64,000 nt of DNA, from the NCBI GenBank assembly GCA_021234535.1, contig CM037840.1, positions 15,765,415-15,829,414 on the forward strand. The letters run 5' to 3'. Positions 35,130-47,600 of the stretch are shown piece by piece. The DNA is from Stichopus chloronotus (Eukaryota > Echinodermata > Holothuroidea > Aspidochirotida > Stichopodidae). Within the stretch, counting starts at the first letter, position 1; every line of letters starts with the position of its first letter. The notes beneath the pieces were generated by a model that did no database searches, was not told the DNA's origin, and worked only from the letters and a program-made list of their open reading frames with translations. Both the position numbers and the translations under genes were made by a program.

Positions 35130-35517
35130 AAAGAAGCACACATTTTCGGTTGAATTTCAAAAACTTTTCAACCATGCGTGGTCAGGTTACAACATCATAA
35201 TCTCAGAGTTGCAGTAATTAAATTTGCCATCGTACAAGGCTGCTTGCTGCACATGTCAATGAGATTACAGGAGAAGGTAAATCAGTATTTTGACATGACA
35301 CATTACTGTTAGAGGAGAGACTTACATATGGTGGACACTATCACAAATTTCTTCAAAGCTCACTTTCCAAGGTAGTGAAGTTTGAGTGTGTGCAGAAAAT
35401 CAATCAGGAAGCTGCAACTCTGAGATTGTGATGGTGCAACTGAACATGAATGGTTGAAAAGCTTTTGTATTTCTCTGTAACGTATTGAAATTCAATCCAA
35501 AATGTGTGCTTCTCTTG
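35130..35517. repeat. Inverted repeat (foldback), arms ~86 and ~108 bp
   Basis: The left arm (35130-35215) runs AAGAAGCACACATTTT, TTGAATTTCAA, CTTTTCAACCAT, AATCTCAGAGTTGCAG. The right arm (35410-35517) is its diverged reverse complement with one extra ~20-bp stretch. The spacer is about 195 bp. A separate direct repeat follows: aaagacctatagaaatgt at 35520 and gaaagacctgtagaaatgt near 35680. Confidence 0.75.
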
Positions 35518-36445
35518 TTAAAGACCTATAGAAATGTCAAGAGTAGTACAAAAGCCACCTAGGCAGAATAATTATTTTTCTCCTGATGGCAGTGTTGTGT
35601 CAGTACAGAAATCCTCCTGTTGCTTAAACTAACTGTAGCAGACGACACATACCATATTGTGTTTACATTTCTAATCTTGTGAAAGACCTGTAGAAATGTT
35701 GAGAACATTACAAAAGACAGATTACTATTTGAACTTGGCAGTTGTACACATGACTTTAAAGTGTTACATCTTCTTCTATAAGTAACATCTTCATACTTTA
35801 ACCAATCTTTTCTTTCAAGAGGTTTTCACTTTTCCATCCTGTTGTTCGTTCTCCGTCCATGTTGCCATGGTGATCAGTATTTGTTTGCTCACATTGGGTG
35901 CAATACAAGAGTAGCATTGTAGCCTCTTTAGGGTTGAAGCTTTTAGCAAATATATTTTATCCATCCAAATTTTGACGTCTCACCTTGAGACCTTTGTAAC
36001 TATGCAGTATAACCCCGTCCATGTATTTATAACTCTGTCCATGTATTTATTACTATATACTGTGGTATAGGTATGTAGATTTATGGCATTACCTTTTTGG
36101 TTTATGGTACATCAAAGTAGTTTGTACAAACACATGTAAATAAATTACAGTGAAGAATATCTCTGGTCTTTATTGTTTTAATTTTGGATATCCCATCAAC
36201 TTGAAGGTATGTACAGGTATTTGTGAGGAACAGTTGTAACCATGGTTGTAGCTACAGTGGGCGGCCCCTCCTGGGACTAGTAATTCCCGCCTAGCATTCT
36301 CAACCAGTTAACAACTTACTGCATAGCACAAACTTCACAAATTTTAGTACACATGACGGGAGAAGTGGGCTTGCTGAGTCAACATTTGAAGATTTAGCGA
36401 GTGTTTTCCCATAACGCTGCTCTATGCAAGACATAAGAATGCTGA

Positions 36446-36840
36446 GGGGAGGAGCTCCCTGACCACACCAGGGTGTTTCCTGGACCCCACCAGGGTCTGG
36501 TAGCAGCTCCCTGGATACACACCAGGGTGTTTCCTGGACCCCACCAGGGTCTGGTAGGAGCTCCCTGGATCCACACCAGCGTGTTTCCCTGGACCCCACC
36601 AGGGTCTGGTAGCAGCTCCCTGGATCCCCATCAGGGTGTTTCCTGGACCCCACCAGGGTCTGGTAGGAGCTCCCTGGATCCATGCCGGCGTGTTTCCCTG
36701 GACCCCACCAGGGTCTGGTAGCAGCTCCCTGGATCCCCATCAGGGTGTTTCCTGGACCCCACCAGGGTCTGGTAGGAGCTCCCTGGATCCACACCAGGGT
36801 GTTTCCTGGACCCCACTAGGGTCTGGTAAGAGCTCCCTGA
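36446..36840. repeat. ~54-bp minisatellite with alternating unit types
   Basis: Seven copies of CTGGACCCCACCAGGGTCTG, spaced about 54-55 bp. Linking segments alternate between GTAGCAGCTCCCTGGAT and GTAGGAGCTCCCTGGAT with differing ends, so the true unit is a dimer of about 109 bp. It happens to be open in several frames on both strands, giving spurious proline-, glycine- and tryptophan-rich proteins. Confidence 0.95.
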
Positions 36841-36844
36841 CCCC

Positions 36845-38490
36845 AACAGCAGTGGCTGGTTTCCATGCCTGGAAGTCCAGCACTACAGTTTTTCAAGCTA
36901 CAACCCTGATTATAACCACCAATACGCCAGTATCAGATCCAGTCAAGAGTTCAGTCTAGCTCTGTTACCCTGCCAGACAGGATGGAAAGATATTGCACAT
37001 AATTAAACCCATGAGGGGAAAGAATGTTCAACAAAATACTGGGCAGCATCTCAGAAATCACATCCACCAATTGAAATACAGCTAGATCTCTATGCAGCTA
37101 TGCCAGCACTTGGGTGTAAACTGGGAAGTATTGGGAACATCATGAAACATGTAGTGGAGATAAGGACTTTGCCAAAATACGCTGATCAATTTTAATGTCA
37201 AAGGTATTTCTTTAGGCTTTTTTTAGATGACAGATGTTAAACGGTCATTAAAAGATATTAACCAACATCACCATGCTGCATACCATAGAACAACACAACT
37301 TACAACCACCATGTGATTAATCACCTTTTGTGATTGACGCAAGGTGAAACACGGCCGTGCTATCAATTGTTAGCGTCACACAACATGGAATGATTAAATT
37401 GCTCGTATAACTACTGTTCATGGCGGCACCCTTTGCATGAGTTCACAAGAAGAAGCAAACATCTTTGACTTCCAAGATAAAATTTGATGCTAATAGTTTA
37501 GCATCTTTCCTTGGAGACATATGACCAGTTATATCAATCACATACTTTTCTATTGTCCAGTGCACTTCAATGCAATACAGACGACAAAACTTTACAGAGA
37601 CTGGTGTCCTCTGTCAGTAAATAAATTTACCCAAATTTATGATATATTTCAGGAGAGGTTCACTGCAGAATCTCCATGATTTAACCATCCATTAACAGAA
37701 TCTGGTCTTGGGATTGGTTGTTCAGCCACCATGTGACATTCTGTTGCCTTTTCCAGTGACACACAATTTTCCTTTCAACATGTTGAGTGTCTTTCAAACC
37801 CTCATGAAAAATGGGATACCAATGGACTGGTACCTTCAGTAGTGAATGGATCAACCCAATGCTACCAGTCTGTCACTGTAGTCGAGCCAACCGTTAGGCC
37901 AAGATAAATCATTGTCCTAACGCTTCAGCTACCTTCGAAATCAATTTGACTGGTGCCTGGTAAGCGGATGGATCCAAGGACAACTATTCTTGTGTCAGTC
38001 AAGCCAGCGGTTTCAGCAAAATACTCTGCTGTTGCAAAACTTAAATTACCACCTGAAACCAATCACACTTTGACCCAAAAGTAAATTAAATGGAGCCACC
38101 CAATATTACCAGCCTTTATTCTGTTGCGAAAGTTAATCGAACAATGGAAAGCGCATTAACATCTTAAAAACACAACCAGACTGGTGCCTTCTGTCAATAA
38201 ATTGACCCAATATTACCCGCTTTTTATTCTGTTTGCACCAGTCAAGCCAGCAGTTGCAGCCAGGTACCTAACTCTGTGGATTTCTCTGAATGGACCTACT
38301 GTACCAAAAGTTGTAGCCTTACTGCTGTCATCCCAGCTAGTAATAGCTAACTTTTGCTTTCAACACTCCAAGAAGGACCTAACATACACTGAAAAGAACA
38401 TCCAGTTGTCTCTATTTGATGGGCCCAAACCACATTCCAAATTAAGTCATCAGTTATGGAGTCAGTTTTAAAGTCGGCCATTCAACTACT
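36845..38490. other. Intergenic DNA with degenerate ~200-270-bp repeats
   Basis: Several diverged segments of the form gactggtgccttctgtcaat, aaattgacccaatattaccagc, ttattctgtt, gtcaagccagcagttgcagc recur near 37600, 37830, 37960, 38095 and 38180. No coding exon seen. Confidence 0.55.
38223..38228 (-). terminator. N6AMT1: Candidate N6AMT1 polyadenylation signal
   Basis: AATAAA on the minus strand, about 266 bases after the N6AMT1 stop. It lies inside a local repeat, and another AATAAA occurs near 38108, so the choice is uncertain. Confidence 0.35.
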
Positions 38491-38493
38491 CCT

Positions 38494-38612
38494 TCACGTC
38501 ACATCCGACATCTTTTGAAATTTAATGACAGAGAGCCTCTCTGGTCCTGCCTTCCTCTGAAGAAGTATCGTAGATTCCAGTCCTCTTTCTCTCAGCATTT
38601 CCTGGATTTCAC
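38494..38612 (-). CDS. N6AMT1: N6AMT1 coding exon 5 (last)
   Basis: Completes S185 and encodes residues 186-223: EIQEMLRERGL, then RKAGPERLSVIKF, matching human EILKIMKTKGL and RQAGQETLSVLKF. TGA is at 38496-38494. The acceptor is TTTTCAAAG, unusual in ending AAG but still AG; the phase joins exactly to exon 4 (A|GT). Its short frame made it easy to miss. Confidence 0.9.
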
Positions 38613-41600
38613 CTTTGAAAAGAATGGTCCAGAGAAAAAGGAAATGATTTAGCGCAATTTTCGGTCCAGCTGCTGAACAATGAAAGTTGAAAATTTAATA
38701 TGACATCATCGGCATAGCAAAGACGTCAATCGAAATTGAATTGAAGGGGGGGACATGTGTGAGTTGACCGACAGGTTTGAATGATTAAAGTTGCCCCAGC
38801 AGGGGTCTACGCACTGCACCTTTTGATGGCTTTGGGTGTATTGGACAGGCCCAAAAGGTTTTCCCTTTGGGTCTGGGGTAACGCCCATTAACATGATCAG
38901 AAGAAAAAGCCAGGCAGCTATGAGGTATTTGCAGAATTGTGAGAATTTGAATGAAGGATTCTGTATCTTCAAAGGATCCTGTATCTTCAAATGGTACTGA
39001 AAAGGCAAAACTGTCAGACATTGGCCTATGTTAAGAAAAATGATCAATTTAATTGACAGGCAGGACCCCCAGGGTCTTGTGATTGAAAGTACATATATTG
39101 TCAAAGTCCATAATAGCACATTTCATGGGTGCATGTCCAGGGGTTTCAACCGGGGGCAGAGGCTGGCCGGAGGGCATGTGTGACAGGACTATCTAAGAGG
39201 AGTGCCACCATTGGTTGGCGCAGAGCGTACAAGAAAATTTTGGGCTATTCAAACCTCCCAGATGGCCGAAAATGGCATTTTCCGACCCCCAATGTTTTTG
39301 TCACTAATTACTATCTAAGCAGAGGGCTACAATGAGTTAATACATCTATAAAAAATACATAGATGGGAATTTCCAGAAAACGTCTCATGGAGAGTGCTTC
39401 AAAACCCTTAGCAAAATTTTTTTTAAAAAAAACTTTCTTCGGCTAGGCAGGAAATGAATGTGAATATAATGTAAACAGAAATTAACATAGCGATGTCAGG
39501 GTCTAATGCTTGTGGGCATCTTTTGCTTATATGTCATGGATACCACATATGAAGCATCTATCCAAGGTTTCCAGGAGGGGTGGGGACCTGGCATGAGGGC
39601 AAAATACTTTTCAGCGCACTAGGCTTCGGGCAGGACTATCTGAGCGAAGTGCCACCATCGCATCCGTTGGCGTACCTGAAAATTTTGGGCTTTACGAACC
39701 TCCCAGATGGTCGGAATGGCACTTCCCGGGTGATCTGGGTTTCTTGTACCCAGCCTTGAAATAGGGCTCTCATGTCTGCAATTGCTCAATTGATAAGAAA
39801 AATATCATTCTATTCAAAACTAGTACTAACTTGGATTGCTATTTGGATTGATCTAGAATTTATGCTATTGTAATTTTCTGACAAGTTCATTCAACAGTTT
39901 TTACTTTCTAACAATAACAGGTATTTTTCTTTTGGAGAACTTCTCAACTAGCAAGTGACCTTAAAAAAAAATCTGGTGTATCATTTTACATCTCTTCCAG
40001 TCATTTTTTCACCGCGAAATTATGGTTTCAGAAAAGTTATTCCAACAATTTTTACTCTCATTACAGGCGTCTATTAGTTTGCTACAACCTTCGATAATTG
40101 CATGACAAAGTAGATTTTTGAACTTTCTTGTACCGATAACTTTTGAAAATGACAGCCACATTAAAAAAGATGCCATACAATACCATTTTCATAGATGGGG
40201 AAGTATGAGAAGAGTGATGGTAGGTCTGGATCTGTGAGAGAGTTGTAAGGGAAGAGGTTTCTCCACCCCAAAACTTAGGTGTAATCTAGTGCAATACTTG
40301 TCTTCTTTTGAAGTCACAAAATGTGCTAGATAGAGTTCCAACAGGTATGTCAGACTTTCTGACTATCCTCACTCCTAGACTGAAATATGAGAAGTTCCTA
40401 TGAAATAGTTTAATAGGCTGAAAAATGAAAAACGTCTACCTGGCTTTTTTAGATTTTCTGAATATTGTGGCTCTGACTTATTTTGGTGAGGGGAGGCGAC
40501 CTTCTCAGGTTGCGACTCCTCTGTGTATATATCAACTCTTTTTTCGGGTAATTTGAAATTTTGTTGGTGTATTCATGGGGAGGGAACATGCATGAATCCC
40601 CTACCTTCTTTTGTCCATTGACATAACACGGCAAAGAAACTGCTGCGCGCTTAGCGAATGGACGATGGCATTTTGGATGTGTAGATGAATCTAACCTTGG
40701 TACATGAACACTGAAACTACATGGTCACGCAGCCAGCGATTACATCAGTCACTCAACAAAACTGAGTTCAATATTTGTTACAATGTCCCCCTACCATTAA
40801 AAAAGTGAGCCAAAACATTTCTCTTTACAAAATGTGTGGGGGGACATTTGATATAATGTCCCCTCCTACAACAATGTGGGAGGACATGTCCCCTGGTCCC
40901 CCCCAGGATTGATGCTCATGAGACATAGGAAGGAATTTTTGTGAAGGTGAACCCAATGTATTGTGATCTCTACTCGGGTTTGGGGGGAGAGGTCTTCTCA
41001 TGAGGGAAATTTCTGAAGAATTAGAAGTCTTCAGGTGCTGATTAGTGACACCAAGTGTCTGAAATCATGATAGATTTTTCTCATATTTCCTGATTCATTT
41101 CTCAGATGTTTACTTTGTTAGAAGAGAAGAATATCTCAGGAAAAACTTTGGGAAGCATATCCCTGCAAATCTCACATGGTTGAGTGCATATCTCCACCCG
41201 CTCTTCCTACACATTTGTATGACAAAATGTACAAGTTGAGTTTACTGACATCCCTGTAAATAGAACGTTTGACAGCAGCGGGTCTTACTCACACTTGATG
41301 CAGCTACCAGAGGACACCACATCCTTTGACAAATGGTTCATTGCTCTTGAAATAATCAGGGTCAATGTTTATCAAAGTTGCATGGAAATTCTTCATTCAT
41401 GTGCTATTTGATAAAAAAAATTGGCCTTTTTCTCTTTCAAGTGATACCAACCTGGCAAACAACATCTTCTTTTCAGCATGACTTTCAGTAACAAAAGTGT
41501 TATTTATGGCAGAAAGAAGATTGATTTAGTTCTCTTTTTTTTTTGGGGGGGGGCTGAAAAGTTAGAGGAACCTGTTCCTGTGATAAATATACAGGACTTC

Positions 41601-44600
41601 CATGTGAACAACCACGACGATACCCTCATGCAAAAGCATTTCTTTTCGAAATTTGCAGATGAGTAAACCACTGTACAGTATTTTTCATAGCTATTTACAA
41701 CTGTATTTATGGACAGCCAGTACTTTGGTTCATTTCTTGTAAATACATGAATAACAACACATCCTTCTTTAGCAATCTGTGATAAATCAGTATCTGGCAA
41801 CTATTACTGTAGACTGCTTCCAATCAGCATAGTTTCGCTAGGGTGATAAAACCTGGTATCTTAATTTCTTGTGAAAATGAAATTTTGTACGACTGAAACT
41901 TTGTACAACTGTATTGGTAGCTGACAATCCCTTTTATGTACTGATAAAACCGTGCAGCTCAACCTATGAAGCTTTCATCACTATGCCCCAGATACACAAC
42001 CCTTAATCTCATATCTCTATACCCTGAGTGTGAAGTTGCTCTTACCACCCGTGAAAATTTTTCTTATTTGAGTTAACAAGGTTTATCACCACAGCTACAA
42101 AGATGCAGAAACTTTATAATCCTTTGCACAAATTCTTGTGGTAAATCAACATTTTCTCTTTTCACACACTAAAGTAAAGCTCAGATTTTAGCAGTTTTCA
42201 CTGACCTCGTGAAGTGTTCCAAAACATTGTTCTATGCAGAGACATTTACTTACACAGAATGACCCTTCACAAAGACCAAAAAAAAATGTTTGCACAGAGT
42301 ATTAAAAAATTAGAAATATGTCAGACTTCAAGAAACTTTAACCACTGTCTATAGCAAAACAGCGTCTGTAACAACAACTGAACTCACTCGGTTTGTTTTC
42401 TTTGATCGTAATTAAATAAAAGATGCCGGAGGGTGACAACAGTCGGTGGACATCAGAGAGTAGTCGGTCCGTCACTTGTCTTCCGTCGATTCCTCCCGCC
42501 CAGGATGAAGTCAGTCCTCCACAGGCCACCTGAGGGAAAGGAAAAACCAAAGTGAATCATAGCTCTGGAAGCTCTTACAGTTCACAGACAATTCCCTCCA
42601 CAGAGCCATTTCCTGACTGACAAATCCCCTCTTTCCAAAACCCTAACCCTTTTCCTCTTTCCAAACCCCTAACCCTTATCCTAAAAGATTGATCGGGGAA
42701 AGAAGTCTGAGGTGGAATTCTCCTTCCTGGCTGGGAATTGCTTGGGTGGGAATTGACCAGGGGAGGTTGTCCCAGGGGGAATTTTGTGGAAGGGAGAATT
42801 GTGTGGGGGGAAAATGTGTGGGGGGGAATTGCCCAGGTGGGAGTTGTCTGGCTATAGCTCTCAAGCTTACAGACTTACACATTACTCACCTAATATATGT
42901 ATGGAAATAGTGAGAGAGTTGTCGACAAGTCCCTTTTTGTCAAATCAAGTCACAAGTCCCTCTAATGCAAGTCACAAGTCATTAAATGGAAGGTACAAGT
43001 CACTTCATTTCATTGCAAGTCAAGTCTCAAGTCAAGTTACTTCAAGTCAAGTTACAAGTCATTTTTTCTTCAACCAAGTCAATTCAAGTTATGAGTGACT
43101 TCATTTAATTGCAAGTCAAGTCTCAAGTCAATTTACTTCAAGTCAATTCATGAGTCATTTTTCTCCCAAGTCAGTGTCACATTGCAAGTCATACAGCTCC
43201 TGTCAAAGAGTGTATGTATCTCAACAGTGTTGGTTCAATTTCACTATTTAACAAGAATGAAAGTTAGACCGATACTTAGGTTTTTTTTCTTCTTTTGCTA
43301 GAGCAAGCCATGTACCAGCATACATACCAAGGTGCGGATGAAGTTTTGGTATGGTAATATCTAAATTCTTAACTTTCTCTTGTACAACACGTTACCACCG
43401 GTTTCACAAAGCACTTTCTGAAAATGCATCGCCCTGCTACAAATATGCCTCAATGCAAAATAAATACTTAGTATTGCATGGCATTTTTTATAATCAGCAA
43501 AACTCTTCAAAAATTAGCAGCATGTATTAAGATAAAGTTGCGCTTATTCAAATGTTTCATCATACCGAGCAGCATTACCGAAACAAACCTGGATTGGCAG
43601 CACAATTTTCCCACGACGCTGCACTGTCATGTACATATGTTACTGAATGCACTGCGACATGTTGGCAAACTGATATTTAGATAAACGTTTCCGGGGCATA
43701 CTAGTGCTTTGTTTGTTACCATTGCTACTCGGCTATTACCACTGCTTCTTGGGAGTGCAGCCAGAGGGTGGCACACATACAGTATGATGTACAGACATGT
43801 GTGAAAAGATTGAATATAAGGTGAATTACCCATTTCGGCAAGAAGAACAGAAATATTGTGTTCAGAAATTATTCAAACTACAGTAAAACCAATTGCCAGA
43901 ACATTCAACAAGTCAGACCTTTTCAAGTCAACTCATCTATATTTTCAAAACTGGCAAGTCAAGCCAACAAGTCATTTTCTGTCAAGTCACAAGTCAACAA
44001 AAGAAGTGACTTGAGTCACAAGTTTATGAATTGAGCAAACAACTCTGACACTTAAGGGGTGGAATCAAGGAGAGCTATTTTGTGGTTATTCACATAAAAA
44101 ATTGGTCAATTTCTGAGGAAAACTGGCCAGTTTCACCAAACTTGCCAGTCAGCAAGGTTACCTGAAATGAAAGTATTGATTAATAATCTCTGGTGGAAGG
44201 CATTGAACTGAACACAATCACATACATCTCCCGGCACATTTGGCTGACAGTTTGGAAGGAACTGTCTGGCACTTTTAATTCCCCAGTGGGGAGAAGGCCA
44301 GTGATGACAGTCACTACCTTGTACAACCACTGGGCTGCAGTAAGCTGCACTATTAAGAGAAAAACAGAACACTGTAACAAATTTTGGGAGGTAGCTCAGC
44401 TTGCTGTGCACCATTACACTTGGGTGTACAATGCACTTCACTGAGTCTCTGGACTGATCAGCAGCTGTGTCAGCAGTGTAAGGAAACAAGATAAAAAAGA
44501 GGAGTCCATGACAAACAAGAGAGCACTGACAAGATACACTTGTACAACTCACAAATGTAATAAGTTTTAACCATAAATAGAGTAATAAAAAAAATGGAGC

Positions 44601-47600
44601 TGGGGTCTAAGCATCTTATCTTGTTGAAAGTTTCAAAGTGTTCTAGAAAATCAGAGTCGATCACTGAGACAGGATTGGATCAAATGGATGGACCCTGTCT
44701 GGTACAACTTGGGGTGTATATTGAACAATAAGACTGTATGAGGAGGTGTCAAAGAGTGGCAATCACAAAGTAAAAGATTTATCGGTCATGGTGTACAAGT
44801 AAGACTAGATTAAAGCATGGGCCAGCAGGGCACATGCCAGGGACCCCACACTAAAGGTAACCCCCCACTAAATCAACATAACTTAGCATCAGTCATACTT
44901 GTAAACAAAATCGTAACATAATTGTAAACTCAAATAACGTTACTGAAATTTTTCAAGGAATAAAAAGCACACTTAGTTATCATTTGGGGTATGTCATACT
45001 TTCAAGGCAGATCACTACAATCAGTGTGATGACACAATTAATCTTAGAGTATGTGGACATATCATCTGGGATAAGTTTTGATTTGTAATGTTCCATTCAC
45101 ATAAGTAATCTTTGCAGTTCATTTCTAGTGTGTGGGCCGTGGAGTGACCAAAACCTTTTTTCTTCTCCCTATAACTTGAGCCACTAAAGTCAGGTATATC
45201 CGGCCCTGTAGGGAAGAATACAGTGAAAGTTTGATATCTGGTGCAACTGCTTTCTGGCGTGACTGACGCTTTCGTGTACCAATAGGTTCCACAGGGCAGG
45301 CTGGGATTTTAAGAGGCAGCGGAATATACCCTAGTGCAACGTTTTGTTTGAGAATACAAGAAAGTCAATGCTGGAAGGCCTCAGCGTTTGTAAGTATCAC
45401 CGTATCTACACATGCAACTGAGCCAACCGCAAATGCAATCAATCCTTAACATGCAAACCATATATGGCCGTAACAAAACATATGACTACACATGACGGAA
45501 AATCCACTTTGTTGTCTCAGACGTAACACAGCATGCATTACAAAATCCGAAGACTGACAAAGGTAACTTGCCGAAATGTGGGTTAGAGGTCACCCAGCCC
45601 CACCTAGGCATTTCTAGAATTTATTACAATTGATTATTATTACAATTATTTAATATTATTAGACTTATGGTTGGGGTCAAATATCTATGGTTAAAAATTA
45701 TTATTTCATGGTGGGGTCAGTGACTACATTTGTATTGAGAGCTATTGCAGTTACAGTGGGATTAAATTTATGGTTAGAAATTTCTACATCCTTTGTGGGT
45801 ATCACATTCATAGTTAATTATTACATTTGTGGGTTATACATACACCTCAGTGAGCACTGAGGTAGACTCTGAGCTGTGGGCAAACTCACAATCAGAAAAT
45901 GTGCTGCTTGCTTTTGAGATTCTACTCCTCTTGTTCTACTATTGTGCATGAAGACACCTGGCAGCCTTGCTGTCAAGAGCAGCGGCTCATCAACAGCTCC
46001 ACGGCATACTTTTTTGTGCATATACTTTAACATGTTTTGTGACTGGTTTTTCTCTTTTCTTACTTTCTTCTTTCATTTTCAATGAACTTCTACAGTGTGT
46101 GGGATGTTAAGTCTCCAAAAGGCAAACAATTTCTGAACACTTTTTGATGTCTTTTTCTTCTTTCATTTAGCATCACTAGTCAAACTTTTGTCTCACAGAC
46201 CTTTGTTTTCACAGATTTTCAGTGTTGCATGCTTTAACTTAACCATGTTGCACAGGGTTTATTTACTGTATGCTTTAACACACTGGCCCTTTACTACTAC
46301 ATCACTTTGAATGGCATTTCTAAGCAGCAACAGTTAATACCTCCTGAGGGGGTGTGACTACATACGGAGGGTTGAAGACCAGCACATCGACTTTCCCTTC
46401 CATCCGCGGCTGAAGGGTACTCAGGAGGTCAGAGGTCACCGCTTCCACTTCCGTCCCGTTACGATGGGCTGTCTTCACGGTGCTGGAAGTAGCTTTTTTG
46501 TTACTGTCCACTGCCCTGTAAGATATGAACATTAAATATTAAGGTGAGGGTTTTTGTGCAGTTGCAAGTAATACTTGAAGATTCCTTCAGTCACTTATCC
46601 TGACATAAATTTACAACAGCAATGCCCCTTGATAGCCAGGTATTACCTCTTTTCCCTATTGCATCACCATATGCTTTTTGTGTATTAACATCTTGCAGAG
46701 TGTATCATAAGAGGTGTATTCCATAAAATCATAGTATCTCCATATGAGTTTTCATTGACTCTGAAACAACATTTTACACTAAGATTTCTTCATACTATAC
46801 CAAATTTATTGCTGAAATATTTAACTTATCAACTTATCACTTTTCCAGGAATAAGAAGTTGCTCTTAAAGGCAAAAATGGATTGAACATATCCATTACAA
46901 TGTTATACACACAAGCAGACACAGTCCGATGTCAAAATCTTCTTAAGGAACGTAATGACAATTCCAGATCCACAGCCAACTTCAACGCACAAGAGAGGCC
47001 TGTGAAATTGAAAAACGAAAGAGCCAAATGGCATTGTGGTTTCGATGATTCAGGTACGAGCATTTTGAATCTGGAATATTGCATACTGTATGATATATAG
47101 TGACCCAAAATGATTTTCTACCTCCAACAAAATCAATAGGCTTCTTGCACTCAATGAGGTGCACACAAAAATCCAATATGAGATCTGTCCAAGCTTTTTT
47201 TTCACATTTTCAAGGTTTTCACAACTTGACCCGAGCTAACCTTACTGTAAATGACCACTGGATTCTGCAGAAAGCAGTAGGCTACTTTTGCTCAATAAGG
47301 CAGAGCTACTGTACATACCCCATAGCAGATGTTTCCCTGCTTCCCTTCTTGAGATATCAGTTAACCATGTTTTCACACTCTCACACATGTTTAAGTCAAA
47401 TGACCTTTGACCTCTACCAGAACAATAGGTTTTTCTACTTGATATGCTACACTTACATACCAAGTAAGAGATCTGTCCAAGTTTCTCTTCTTGAGCCATC
47501 ATGTTCACAGGGTTTCACAATTTGACCAATGTTGACCCTAAATGACCTTTGACCTTCACCAACTCAACACTGTTCTTCTACTCAATGTGGTACACATACA

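Larger units (their letters stand above)
38613..42387 (-). other. N6AMT1: N6AMT1 intron 4
   Basis: A 3.8-kb intron. It holds two copies of the dispersed GACTATCTAAGCG family (about 39184-39300 and 39625-39740), otherwise AT-rich DNA with poly-A/T and G-run segments. No other gene recognised. Confidence 0.7.
42530..46340 (-). other. N6AMT1: N6AMT1 intron 3 with simple repeats
   Basis: A 3.8-kb intron holding a G-rich GGGAATT array (42700-42850), AAGTCA tracts (42930-43190 and 43900-44030), and AT-rich DNA from 44040 to 46340 in which I recognise nothing. Confidence 0.7.

Noticed and set aside
36300..36959. Open frames of 164 codons (minus) and 107 codons (plus)
   Set aside because: Repetitive translations of the ~54-bp minisatellite. 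Openness in several frames on both strands comes from composition, not selection.
42640..42680. CCCTAACCCTT-like words as an interstitial telomere tract
   Set aside because: Only a few imperfect words, not a tandem (CCCTAA)n run.
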